DNA of 64,000 nt from Syntrophobacteraceae bacterium (lineage in GTDB: Bacteria; Desulfobacterota; Syntrophobacteria; Syntrophobacterales; Syntrophobacteraceae): the NCBI GenBank assembly GCA_031292215.1, contig JARLHO010000003.1, forward strand, positions 1 through 64,000. Reading direction: 5' to 3'. The notes under the pieces are model-generated. The model saw only the letters and a list, made by a program, of their open reading frames with translations, was not told the origin of the DNA and made no database searches. The position numbers and the translations under genes were made by a program. Shown here piece by piece: positions 24,363 to 32,780 of the stretch. Numbering within the stretch: the first letter of the stretch is position 1; every line of letters starts with the position of its first letter.

Positions 24363-25545
24363 ATTGTTCACGGGAGCCGGTGGACTTGCCATAGGAACAT
24401 CAAGGGCTGGTTTCAGACATCAAGCTGTCATTGAACGGGACGGAAACGCGTGTTCCACAATGCGGTACAACCGCGACCTGGGGATTCATCCTGTATCCGA
24501 ATGGCCCATCTACGAAATGGACGTTGCGGATTTCGACTATGCAACCATCCAGGGTGAAGTTGATCTATTGGCCGGAGGCCCTCCATGCCAGCCATTCTCG
24601 ATCGGCGGTAAGCATCGAGGGCATAATGATGAAAGAAATATGTTCCCGGAAGTCCTCCGCGCAATCCGTGAATTGAAACCGCGTGCGATTCTCATAGAGA
24701 ACGTGAAGGGGCTTCTAAGGCAGTCTTTTTCAACCTACTTCGAATATATCCGACTGCAATTGGAGCACCCCGAAATCACCCGCCGCAACGACGAACTCTG
24801 GACACAACACCTATCCCACCTGGAGCGCCACCACACCGGTGGGTTATACGAGGGCCTACACTACAAGATTGTGGTCCGTCTTCTCAATGCCGCCAATTAC
24901 GGGATACCACAGAAACGGGAGCGAGTCTTCATCGTCGGGTTTCGATCCGACATAGAACAAAAATGGTCTTTCCCCGCCCCGACTCACTCCCTTGACGCTT
25001 TGCTCTGGACTCAATGGAAATCGGGTGAGTATTGGGAGCGGCACGAGATAGCCAGAAATGACCGACCCAAACAGCCGGCAAGATTCCAATCGCGAATAAG
25101 ACAGATTCCCCCGATATGTCGCTTTTCCCTAGAACCTTGGAAAACCGTAAGGGACACAATTTCCGACCTTCCTGACCCTGAGAATGACGGATTTTCGGAC
25201 GCCATTCCCAATCATCGGCTCAATCCTGGCGCAAAAGGCTATACGGGGCACACGGGAAGCCCGTTAGACGAACCGGCTAAGACCCTGAAAGCCGGGGATC
25301 ACGGCGTTCCGGGAGGTGAAAACATGCTCGTGAAGGACAATGGAAAGGTAAGATACTTCACCGTCAGGGAATCGGCGCGACTACAAACATTTCCCGATGA
25401 CTTCGTGTTTCAAGGCTCATGGACCGAAGCAATGCGGCAACTGGGCAATGCAGTCCCGGCAACGCTGGCTGAAATAGTGGCTAAAGAGATCCATGGCGTA
25501 TTGAAAGGGAAGGTGGGCATTGAGTCCGGACAGACCACCCTATAA
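24349..25545 (+). CDS. DNA (cytosine-5-)-methyltransferase
   Basis: 398 residues beginning at GTG 24349 (GGAGGG about 6 nt upstream). Motif I ELFTGAGGLAIG, motif IV GGPPCQPFSIGG with the catalytic cysteine, motif VI ENVKGL, motif VIII near QKRERVFIVGFR, and motifs IX-X (TVRESARLQTFPDDF, QLGNAVPATLA). The target-recognition domain lies between about residues 220 and 300. Its place between vsr and an Eco29kI-type endonuclease suggests it protects that enzyme's site; Eco29kI itself recognises CCGCGG, but the specificity here is inferred. Confidence 0.95.
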   Translation: MRSLELFTGAGGLAIGTSRAGFRHQAVIERDGNACSTMRYNRDLGIHPVSEWPIYEMDVADFDYATIQGEVDLLAGGPPCQPFSIGGKHRGHNDERNMFPEVLRAIRELKPRAILIENVKGLLRQSFSTYFEYIRLQLEHPEITRRNDELWTQHLSHLERHHTGGLYEGLHYKIVVRLLNAANYGIPQKRERVFIVGFRSDIEQKWSFPAPTHSLDALLWTQWKSGEYWERHEIARNDRPKQPARFQSRIRQIPPICRFSLEPWKTVRDTISDLPDPENDGFSDAIPNHRLNPGAKGYTGHTGSPLDEPAKTLKAGDHGVPGGENMLVKDNGKVRYFTVRESARLQTFPDDFVFQGSWTEAMRQLGNAVPATLAEIVAKEIHGVLKGKVGIESGQTTL

Positions 25546-26125
25546 CCCTCTGGATAAACGAAACCTCGCGGAAAGTATTGTTCGCGCTCTGTTTGAAAAA
25601 CCCGTTTCCCCATTGCCGCCACAGGACTCCTTTGAGGGAGCGGGTCTGTACGTTATCTATTACACGGGTGACTTTCCGGTATATAATCCAATTGCAGAAC
25701 TAAACCGTGACAATCGATTCCAGCACCCGATTTACGTAGGCAGGGCCGAACCACCGGGAGGAAGACGGGGGGGATTCGGGCTAGATACGCCGGTGGGCTT
25801 TTACTTGCAGCGGCGTTTGGAGGAACATGCGGAGTCCATCCGGCAAGCCCGGAACTTGGAGCTTGCCCACTTCAGTTGCCGGTATTTAGTGGCTGACACC
25901 TTTTGGATACCTCTCGGTGAAGCCCTTTTAATTCAAAATTACCGTCCCATATGGAATAAACTCATTGTGGGTTTCGGCAATCATGACCCTGGCAGTGGAC
26001 GTTACAAACAACGAAAATCCTACTGGGATGTTTTACACCCGGGTAGGCAATGGGCTGATCGGTGTCAACCCAATCCCCTCGATGAGAGTGCGCTCATCGA
26101 GCGGCTACGGAAATCTCTGGCCTAG
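25520..26125 (+). CDS. Eco29kI-family GIY-YIG restriction endonuclease
   Basis: 201 residues starting at TTG 25520, inside the end of the methylase gene (26-nt overlap). The GIY-YIG nuclease core is visible as GLYVIYYTG near residue 41 and PIYVGRA near residue 72, followed by RRLEEH with the catalytic arginine region and GEALLIQNYRPIWN, giving the glutamate and asparagine of the active site. Eco29kI-type enzymes are among the few type II restriction enzymes with this fold and cleave CCGCGG. With the methylase and Vsr it completes a type II system. The ORF appears intact. Confidence 0.93.
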   Translation: MSPDRPPYNPLDKRNLAESIVRALFEKPVSPLPPQDSFEGAGLYVIYYTGDFPVYNPIAELNRDNRFQHPIYVGRAEPPGGRRGGFGLDTPVGFYLQRRLEEHAESIRQARNLELAHFSCRYLVADTFWIPLGEALLIQNYRPIWNKLIVGFGNHDPGSGRYKQRKSYWDVLHPGRQWADRCQPNPLDESALIERLRKSLA

Positions 26126-26137
26126 CTATGCAGCTCC

Positions 26138-26165
26138 GCCGATTATTCCAATAATCGGCTTCTTG
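26138..26165 (+). terminator. Hairpin after the endonuclease gene
   Basis: A perfect 10-bp stem GCCGATTATT / AATAATCGGC with 2 unpaired centre bases, beginning 12 nt after the endonuclease stop and followed by TTCTTG. It is a compact symmetrical hairpin, probably ending the three-gene transcript, though the T-run is poor. Confidence 0.55.
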
Positions 26166-26286
26166 AAAACCGTTCGGCCCCACCGGTCTCAACCATTGTG
26201 TCCAGTTTCGGCAGGACGACATCCGTTATTATCGATCCGGTCATCGCGGAAAAATCCTGATGCAGGTTTAACTACACGGACGCCCT

Positions 26287-26618
26287 TTACCGCCACGCAA
26301 CATCGCCGACAGGTTTTACTTCCTGTTCGATTCTCATGCCCAGCCGCTCCTCTGCGACGTCAAGGTCATAGGAAACCTGCAGGTTCAGCCAGAGTCTGGC
26401 CGTTGTCCCGAAGAACCTGGCCAGACGCAGGGCGGTATCGGGCGAAATGGCCCTCCTGCCATGTAGAATAGCGCTAATCCCGCTTTTGGGGACATTTAAC
26501 TCTCGTGCCGCGGCCGGTAAGGGGTTATCCCCATGGGCTTAAGGAAATCCTCGAGCAAAACCTTCCCCGGATGAACCGGCGCCATCTTTTCATTCTGCTC
26601 GTTCACACAACTCTCCAT
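26287..26618 (-). pseudogene. HigA-family antitoxin remnant with one frameshift
   Basis: The first part reads KMAPVHPGKVLLEDFLKPMG then ITPYR. The frame then breaks, and one base later continues as AARELNVPKSGISAILHG and on through RRAISPDTALRLARFFGT to a TAA at 26287. This is a typical HigA/VapI antitoxin: a HigA leader (HPGxxLxEDFLxPMG) and an XRE helix-turn-helix. A single missing base near 26507-26512 disrupts it. The higB remnant lies immediately upstream in the usual order. Confidence 0.75.
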
Positions 26619-26620
26619 TC

Positions 26621-26768
26621 TCAGTGGTAGTAGACGATCTCGACTTCAAAAGGCGTGACCGTCACGCCAATCAAAACAGATTCGCCACTGATCGTTTATT
26701 CGTATACTCCACTGCCCCTCACGCTTCCCTCTCAGCTTCTCCAGCCGATTTGCAGATATATAGCAACG
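26621..26768 (-). pseudogene. HigB-family toxin remnant, C-terminal part with frameshift
   Basis: On the minus strand NRLEKLRGKREGQWSIRIND and QWRICFDWRDGHAF are clearly the C-terminal half of a HigB/RelE-like toxin. One extra T then shifts the frame, and the expected ending EVEIVYYH followed by TGA (26621-26623) appears in the next frame. The N-terminal half is not recognisable beyond an in-frame TGA near 26769. With the higA remnant just downstream this is a dead toxin-antitoxin pair. Confidence 0.72.
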
Positions 26769-27066
26769 TCAAGCGGAACTATTGTAAGCCGTTATCGTTA
26801 CCCGGGAAATCACTGCTCACCTCGACCTCGCCCCCCCCAAAAAATGAAAGCCATGCTCATCGGCCGGCTCATTGTTCGCCTTCCCTGCGCGTTCGAGATG
26901 CCAACCGGTGTCTGCCACCTGCTCTCGATGGCCCGGGAAACCGATAATCCCGATGTTTTTCGCTTTCCACCGTTTATCCCATGATTTACTATTAGCTCGC
27001 CATCGGGAGCATGATGCCCCGGGCGGGCTTTTCCCCAATTGACCAAAACCTGGTCGCCGAGCGGTG
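26769..27066. other. Spacer before the second two-component cluster
   Basis: About 300 bases between the higB remnant and the histidine kinase. It may include decayed N-terminal toxin sequence at its left. I see no intact gene. The promoter of the kinase operon should lie towards 27000. Confidence 0.4.
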
Positions 27067-28518
27067 ATGAAGATTAAATTCGGAATACTGGTCAAACTTT
27101 TTACCTGGTATCTTTTGGCATGCCTCATTTTTTACGCCACTATCCTGCTTCTTTTCGCCAATATTAAGAGCCTTGGCGGGATCACCGAAAATATCGTAAA
27201 CCGAAACTACCTCATTTCGACTTCTTCCAAGATGATGATTGACGCACTCTGGTCGATGGCCGAAAATCAAAAGAAATTCGAGCTGATGCAGGAGGAGGGA
27301 TACCGCAAGTATTTTGAAGACGGGCTCAAACAATACGAAACCGGCCTCTTCAATATCCTGTGGCTCAGCGCGTCCAATAGCGGCGACAACCCCTGGGACG
27401 TTCTCTACCGGGAATTCGAGGCGCAGTTCGGGTCGGGAAAAACCGAGTCCGCCTACGTTCATTCGAGCCCTCCCTGGCTAAAAGACGAGGTGATAAGCCA
27501 ATGGGCCGATCAGATCCAGAAAGCCAGGGCGGCCAACGAGCAACAAATCGAGGAGATGGTGCGAAGCCTGAACGTCCGAGGCCGAAGGGCCGATGAGTAC
27601 GGCATCGTCGGCGTGCTTGCCTCCCTCGTGATCGGTCTTCTCGGGATCATCGGGTTTAGCTTCGGAATGATCCGCCCGCTCCGCGAGCTAAGGCGCGGCA
27701 TCAAGTCCTTGTCGAGTTCCGGGCTAACCGCCCCGATTCGGATTCACTCAAACGATGAGTTCGGCGATCTTGCCGGCGCCTTTAACGATATGGCGGCGCG
27801 GCTTACGCAAGAAGAGCGCATGCGGTCGGATTTCATATCGATGCTCAGCCACGAAATCCGAACCCCTCTTACTTCCATCCGCGAATCGGTGAACCTGATT
27901 TGCGAGGAGGTAATGGGGGGCATAAACGAAAGACAAAGGCGCTTCCTGCTTATAGCGAGTCGTGAACTGGAGCGCATTACGATTCTTTTAAACCATCTGA
28001 TGCAGATATCCAGGCTGGAGGCCGGAGTGGTGGAAATTCATCCGAGGCGCATCGCTCTCAGCCAATTCGTTGAGGGCGCCCTGTCGAGACTGGCGCCCGC
28101 CGCGGAGGCCAAGGACATTTCCATACGCTCGGACACTACCCGTGAAATATCCGAATTTTTTTGCGACCCGGAAAATTTACAGCAGGTTTTGCTCAATCTG
28201 ATAGGAAATGCTATAAAGTTTTCGCCCGGCGGGAGTGAGGTTCTGGTCTCGGTCAGGCAGGGTGAGTCGGCTAAGGCGCCCTTTCTGGTATTTGCCGTTA
28301 CCGACAAGGGCCCCGGGATCCCCGATTCAGAGCAGACCCTGGTGTTCAATAAATACTACAGGGCCTCAGGGGTTCGGGAAGAAGTCGACGGAGTCGGCCT
28401 GGGGCTAAGTATTTCCAAGTACATCGTCGAGGCGCACGGGGGCGAAATCCGCCTTCTCAGTAAACCCGGGGAAGGCAGTACGTTTAGCTTCACGTTGCCT
28501 GTGCATGGGGAAGATTGA
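27067..28518 (+). CDS. Membrane sensor histidine kinase, GlrK/QseE-like
   Basis: 483 residues from ATG 27067 (a GTG lies 3 nt earlier). One membrane helix near residues 10-32, a periplasmic region of about 140 residues, a second helix near residues 180-205 (VGVLASLVIGLLGIIGF), then HAMP, HisKA with the histidine in MLSHEIRTPL, and the HATPase with N-box LLNLIGNAIKF, DKGPGIP and GVGLGLSIS. Followed by a TPR-like exported protein and a sigma-54 regulator, the same order as glrK-qseG-glrR of enterobacteria. The signal is unknown. Confidence 0.9.
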   Translation: MKIKFGILVKLFTWYLLACLIFYATILLLFANIKSLGGITENIVNRNYLISTSSKMMIDALWSMAENQKKFELMQEEGYRKYFEDGLKQYETGLFNILWLSASNSGDNPWDVLYREFEAQFGSGKTESAYVHSSPPWLKDEVISQWADQIQKARAANEQQIEEMVRSLNVRGRRADEYGIVGVLASLVIGLLGIIGFSFGMIRPLRELRRGIKSLSSSGLTAPIRIHSNDEFGDLAGAFNDMAARLTQEERMRSDFISMLSHEIRTPLTSIRESVNLICEEVMGGINERQRRFLLIASRELERITILLNHLMQISRLEAGVVEIHPRRIALSQFVEGALSRLAPAAEAKDISIRSDTTREISEFFCDPENLQQVLLNLIGNAIKFSPGGSEVLVSVRQGESAKAPFLVFAVTDKGPGIPDSEQTLVFNKYYRASGVREEVDGVGLGLSISKYIVEAHGGEIRLLSKPGEGSTFSFTLPVHGED

Positions 28519-28522
28519 AAAA

Positions 28523-29158
28523 ATGGGGTTTAAGACGCTTACGCAGCGCAAGTTCTTCATCCTTGCGGCTGTAATATTTCTTTTGATTGCCACGGCTCCT
28601 CAAGTGTTGCCGGCTGTTGAGACCAACCAGGCCACGGCCCGGTCCATCCGGCGCGATGTCGAGTTGGAGGCCCTCCAAAACGGGATGAAGGCTTTCGATT
28701 CGGGCCAATACGAAAAGGCGCAGACCACCTTCGAGATGCTAAGCGGCCTGGCGAAAAACCCCGATATCCGGCGGCGGGCCCTCTTTGGGCTTGCTTCCAC
28801 CAAACTGGTCCTGGCCGATAGCCAAGGCGCATACAACAGTGCGGTCGCGACCTGGGAAAAATGGGCTGCCGAGGCTAAGCCATCCAACGACGGGGAAGAT
28901 GCGAGAATGATCACCCCATTTCTTTTGAACCTCCAGTCGGCCATCGGGAAAGGCTGCGGAGGCCCGCTGGGCGCAAAAGAAAAAGCCAAACATGACGATT
29001 TCCCTCGGATAGTCATCATGCGGGAAAAGGTGGTTCAGGCCCTTCGGGCCAAGCTCCGGCTCGCTGAGCGCCAAATCGTCCGACTGCGCCACGATCTTCG
29101 GTCCCTTGACGAAATACATCGCAAATACGAGGAGAAAAAGCAGGAAATAACGCCGTGA
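28523..29158 (+). CDS. Exported TPR-like protein in the QseG position
   Basis: 211 residues from ATG 28523; ATG 28505 is also in frame but lacks a ribosome site, while GGGGAAG precedes 28523. The N-terminus has a hydrophobic segment (FILAAVIFLLIATA) like a signal peptide or anchor. Residues about 40-110 resemble tetratricopeptide helices (MKAFDSGQYEKAQTTFEML). The C-terminal 45 residues form a charged coiled coil. It begins just after the kinase stop. In glrK-qseG-glrR operons the middle gene encodes an outer-membrane lipoprotein that modulates the kinase. There is no lipobox cysteine here, so the analogy is positional. Confidence 0.6.
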   Translation: MGFKTLTQRKFFILAAVIFLLIATAPQVLPAVETNQATARSIRRDVELEALQNGMKAFDSGQYEKAQTTFEMLSGLAKNPDIRRRALFGLASTKLVLADSQGAYNSAVATWEKWAAEAKPSNDGEDARMITPFLLNLQSAIGKGCGGPLGAKEKAKHDDFPRIVIMREKVVQALRAKLRLAERQIVRLRHDLRSLDEIHRKYEEKKQEITP

Positions 29159-29174
29159 TTTCCTGCATATCGCT

Positions 29175-30563
29175 ATGAACACGCCCGCCAAACCGACAAT
29201 TCTTGTAGTCGATGACGATCTGGATATCCTGGCTGTCCTGGAGGCCAGGCTCTCGTCGATCGACTATCGGGTCCTTACCGCCTCCGGAGGCGAGAAGGCC
29301 TTGAAGCTTTTAAAGAGCGGGCCGGTGGACCTTTTGATCTCCGATGTGAAGATGCCGGGCCTTGGGGGCATGGATCTTTTTTCCGCCGTCCAGCAGATCT
29401 ATCCGGGGCTGCCCGTCATGTTTCTTACCGCCTATGGGACGATTCCCGATGCGGTAAAGGCCATGAAAGCCGGGGCCGTCGAATACCTCACCAAACCGTT
29501 TAACGGCCGTGAGCTTGTTTCCAAAGTCCAGGAGGTGCTAAGCAAAAGCGCCCCCAGGCAACCCCTCGATTCCCTTCCGCCCCTCAGTGAGTCGCTTTGG
29601 GGAGTGAAAAGCGCGGCCATGAGCGAATTATACGACTTGGTCGACCGCATCGCCAGAAGTGACGTAAACGTGCTGCTCCTTGGCGAATCCGGGGTGGGAA
29701 AGGAGAGGATAGCCCACCTGCTGCACGAGAGGGGACCGCGCCGCGAGCAGCCCTTCGTCGTCGTGGACTGCGGCTCGACACCCACAGGGCTTTTGGAAAG
29801 CGAGCTTTTCGGCCATGTGCGAGGGGCTTTTACCCATGCCATAAAGGACAAGAAGGGGTTGATCGAGGCTGCGGACAAGGGCACCCTTTTTCTAGACGAG
29901 ATCGGAAATATTTCCCATGACATGCAGGTGAGGCTGCTACGATTTCTGGAAGACAAAAAAATCAGACGGATAGGAGATCTTAAGGAAATTCCGGTGAACT
30001 GCAGGGTTATATCGGCCACAAATTCCGATCTGCGCGAGGAAGTCGCCTCGGGAAATTTTCGTGAGGACCTCTATTACCGGCTTCGCGTGGTGACTTTAAA
30101 GATTCCGCCGCTAAGGGATCGGCGCGAAGATATTCCCGGCCTTGCCCAGTACTTTGTGGAAAACTTCTGTAAGACTCACGACTTGCCGCTGGTAAAACTC
30201 CCCGCCGAAACTACCAGATACCTCTGCGAGTACCCGTGGCCGGGAAACGTCAGGGAACTAAAAAATGCCCTGGAAGGAGCCGTAGTCCTTTGTCGCGACT
30301 CCGTTTTGCACAAAAGCGACCTGGGTCTTACCGGCCTTCCCGAAAATCCGCCCAAAAGCCGGACGCCCGCAGCCGATACCTCATCGCTCTCTTTGGAGGA
30401 AAGCGAGCGAAACGCGATCTTGCGCGCGCTCCAGCAGGCGGGGTTTGTGCAAAAGGAGGCGGCTCATCTTCTGGGAATAAGCCGCAGGGCCATCCACTAC
30501 AAGATCAAAAAGTACGGGATCGACTGCGGAAAGCGGTCAAATAAAAACGATGAGGACGACTGA
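29175..30563 (+). CDS. NtrC-family response regulator with altered GAFTGA loop (GAFTHA)
   Basis: 462 residues. Receiver: VVDDDLD, phosphoacceptor in LLISDVKMPG. AAA+ domain: Walker A GESGVGKE, Walker B LFLDEIGN, and the sigma-54 contact loop reads GAFTHA (near 29823-29840) where activators have GAFTGA. A Fis-type HTH is at the end (QKEAAHLLGISRRAIHYKIKKYG). The glycine-to-histidine change affects the residue pair that contacts sigma-54, so activation could be weakened or altered. Partner of the kinase two genes upstream. Confidence 0.92.
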   Translation: MNTPAKPTILVVDDDLDILAVLEARLSSIDYRVLTASGGEKALKLLKSGPVDLLISDVKMPGLGGMDLFSAVQQIYPGLPVMFLTAYGTIPDAVKAMKAGAVEYLTKPFNGRELVSKVQEVLSKSAPRQPLDSLPPLSESLWGVKSAAMSELYDLVDRIARSDVNVLLLGESGVGKERIAHLLHERGPRREQPFVVVDCGSTPTGLLESELFGHVRGAFTHAIKDKKGLIEAADKGTLFLDEIGNISHDMQVRLLRFLEDKKIRRIGDLKEIPVNCRVISATNSDLREEVASGNFREDLYYRLRVVTLKIPPLRDRREDIPGLAQYFVENFCKTHDLPLVKLPAETTRYLCEYPWPGNVRELKNALEGAVVLCRDSVLHKSDLGLTGLPENPPKSRTPAADTSSLSLEESERNAILRALQQAGFVQKEAAHLLGISRRAIHYKIKKYGIDCGKRSNKNDEDD

Positions 30564-30564
30564 T

Positions 30565-30768
30565 ATGGAATGCAAAAAGGAACAAAACAGCGCGAGGTGC
30601 GCGTGCACCTACGAAGGATGCCCCAAAAGCGGTCTGTGCTGCGAATGCATCCAATATCACCTCAAAAGCCGGCAGCTTCCGGCGTGCTGTTTTCCCCCCG
30701 AGGCCGAAAAAACTTATGACCGCTCGTTTGAGCATTTCGCCCGGCTCGTTACGGGAAATAAAGTCTAA
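30565..30768 (+). CDS. Small cysteine-rich protein, DUF6485-like
   Basis: 67 residues from ATG 30565, one base after the regulator stop; ATG 30550 is also in frame. Nine cysteines are clustered in MECKKEQN, CACTYEGCPKSGLCCEC and LPACCFP, suggesting a metal-binding fold. The composition matches the small conserved family I know as DUF6485, common in anaerobes. Function unknown. Close spacing to the regulator suggests cotranscription. Confidence 0.75.
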   Translation: MECKKEQNSARCACTYEGCPKSGLCCECIQYHLKSRQLPACCFPPEAEKTYDRSFEHFARLVTGNKV

Positions 30769-31016
30769 CCGGCGCCCGGTCCTTTAAACCCGCGTGCCGT
30801 GATGGCGGGCGACCACTATGACATCTCCTCCCTTGCCGGGCGATAATCCCCCCGTGGGGTGAGCGCAAGCTTTTCCCGGGGTTCGAGCAGGAGCGCGAGA
30901 AAAAAGATCGGAGTTCATTTCGCGAGCAGGAAAAGAAGCCCGCGCCCGCTACCGCGCGGGGCTTGAAAGGCAGGGGGAGTGGGCGCCTCACGGGTGCCGG
31001 GGCGAAGTCGGAGGAC
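30769..31016. other. GC-rich non-coding stretch left of the AT-rich element
   Basis: About 250 bases with no convincing ORF after the cysteine-rich gene. It ends at the first inverted repeat of the AT-rich element at 31017. I see no clear terminator. Confidence 0.4.
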
Positions 31017-31348
31017 GGCAACGATTCGTTCACTGTACTGCGCTGGGACGATGAAACCCGTGTAGATTTAGGTGGTTAGCCGAATATTATCAATCTTTCG
31101 TGAATTATGTGCCGATTTTTCGTCCAGAGTAGCAGTCAGAGCCAATCCACCTGTCTGTTAAACAAAACCCATTACATAGTTTATTTCATACACCTTCAGT
31201 TCGAAATAAACCTATTTTTCATTATATAACGTATGGTTAGAAGAAATGAGCGTTTTAATTACCTGGTCTTGAATGGCATGTACGTTTAATTATCTAGGAT
31301 CATTAAGAAAACAGGCGTCTAGTGCAGTACGGTGAACGAATCGTTGCC
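31017..31348. repeat. 332-bp AT-rich element bounded by 25-nt inverted repeats
   Basis: The ends 31017-31041 and 31324-31348 are inverted copies over 25 nt with one mismatch (GGCAACGATTCGTTCAC at the left end). The interior is strongly AT-rich, unlike the GC-rich sequence on its left, and has no ORF of note. This is the form of a non-autonomous insertion (MITE), unrelated to the 27-nt-ended family elsewhere in the window. A structured RNA is the alternative reading. Confidence 0.7.
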
Positions 31349-31467
31349 ATGGTCCACTCTGTTGTAAATTGTCCAGTTATGACAAACGACAAATCCTTTT
31401 TCTGTCGTGAAGTCAACAGAAACTCTTCAATAAATTACTTAGTGTTGAAAAAGGACCGTCTGAGAAT

Positions 31468-31770
31468 ATGAAATCGGCTGGAATATGTGAGATGTGCGGC
31501 CATCATGTAGGAGTAAGGCAAAAAGCCCATATATTGGCCGAGGGGAAGAAGGCGGAAAAAAACCTGTTGATGCTCTGTCCAACTTGCCACATCATGTTCG
31601 ATACCCATCTGAAGCCTAAGATATTCGGTGCCATGATAGATTTTGGTTTTAAGGACATGCCAGAGTCGTGGAAAAAATCAATTTACGATCAAGCCTCAGA
31701 GGCATCAGTAAAGGCAAAAGCATTGAAAAGAAAAATGGATACTGAGCCTACACAAAAACATCCGCTGTAA
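31468..31770 (+). CDS. HNH-type nuclease-like protein
   Basis: 100 residues. CEMCG near residue 8, KAHIL near residue 19, NLLMLCPTCHIMFD near residues 32-45 give the paired CxxC motifs and the central histidines and asparagine of an HNH / zinc-finger nuclease domain. The rest is a lysine-rich tail. The domain alone cannot separate a defence nuclease from a repair or homing enzyme. The gene is AT-rich relative to the core genes and stands alone right of the inverted-repeat element. Confidence 0.7.
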   Translation: MKSAGICEMCGHHVGVRQKAHILAEGKKAEKNLLMLCPTCHIMFDTHLKPKIFGAMIDFGFKDMPESWKKSIYDQASEASVKAKALKRKMDTEPTQKHPL

Positions 31771-32294
31771 TTTCCCAATGTAGTAAATACCGCTATGAAC
31801 TCCGGCGTGTTTGCGATGAGACGAAGCCTTTGATTCTTTTTATTTGGGGGAACCCCCACAACGGCGCTGTCAGGGATCATCTGAGGACATTCATTTTCTG
31901 GCGGCGGAGAAAATTGACGTTAGGGCGAGGTTTCGAAAGATCAGATGCTCGAATTATCAAGGCTTTTTCGTGGCGTCGAAATTGTCCCGTATCGCCCGAG
32001 ACCGCCCGAAACTGAGAGCTGGCGGGTCGATCTGGTCCGGGATGTGACGTTATGTAAACCAAGGGGAAACCAGGGCCAAAATAAGTCGCCAGGCGACAGG
32101 TGGACCGGGGTCCCCGGGGCAAAACGCCGGGGAGCTGGCGGAGCAAAAAACTGGTCAACCCCGAATAGAGATCGTATAGTGTAGGTGGAGATGGAATGGA
32201 GAAACGGGGTCGCCCCTTGGTGGCAGGTTCGCGCGGATCGCGGCGAGGACCTCGATGTTTTTGTCACCAGGCGCCTTTGGAAAGGAGACACGAA
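31771..32294. other. Non-coding stretch before the Uma2 gene
   Basis: About 520 bases with several overlapping ORFs but none with a family resemblance. A 13-nt sequence GGATCGCGGCGAG at 32235-32247 recurs directly at 32794-32806 on the other side of the Uma2 gene. Confidence 0.4.
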
Positions 32295-32780
32295 ATGGAA
32301 TGGCGTGAAGTGGTCGAGCATCCAAGCCTGAAAGACCTGCCCTTCAAGATCGAAACAAATGCGGAAGGGTACATTATGATGGTTGCGGCAAAAAACATAC
32401 ATAGGGAATATCAAATGCGTATGGCCGCTTGGTTCGAGGACCATGGAGAAAAAAAGAAAGCAACTATTGAATGCAACATCCAGACTTCTGACGGTGTTAA
32501 AATTGCCGATGTCGCATGGAGAAGCGCCGAGTTTCTTAAAAGAAACAAGTATAGCGATCCGTACCAGGAATCCCCCGAAGTGGTTGTCGAAGTGATATCG
32601 CCTTCCAACAGCGAAACGGCAATGAAACGCAAAATGTCATTGTATTTTGAGAGGGGCGCCAAGGAATTTTGGCTTTGCGGCGATGATGGCGATATGCGTT
32701 TTTTTAATCCTCAAAGGGAACTCGAAAGAAGCGAGCTTTTCAGAGAATTCCCGAAGCGCATTGAAATCGACGTTGCATAA
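32295..32780 (+). CDS. Uma2-family (DUF820) putative endonuclease
   Basis: 161 residues from ATG 32295, which has AAAGGAGA about 6 nt upstream; the frame is open further left without support. The family signature lies in the second half: KIADVAWRS, PEVVVEVISPSN, MKRKMSLYFERGAKEFWLC. It corresponds to the PD-(D/E)XK core with D, E and K. Uma2 proteins are numerous in cyanobacteria and other bacteria, with unclear roles. Direct 13-nt repeats flank the gene, so it may have been inserted here. Confidence 0.82.
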   Translation: MEWREVVEHPSLKDLPFKIETNAEGYIMMVAAKNIHREYQMRMAAWFEDHGEKKKATIECNIQTSDGVKIADVAWRSAEFLKRNKYSDPYQESPEVVVEVISPSNSETAMKRKMSLYFERGAKEFWLCGDDGDMRFFNPQRELERSELFREFPKRIEIDVA

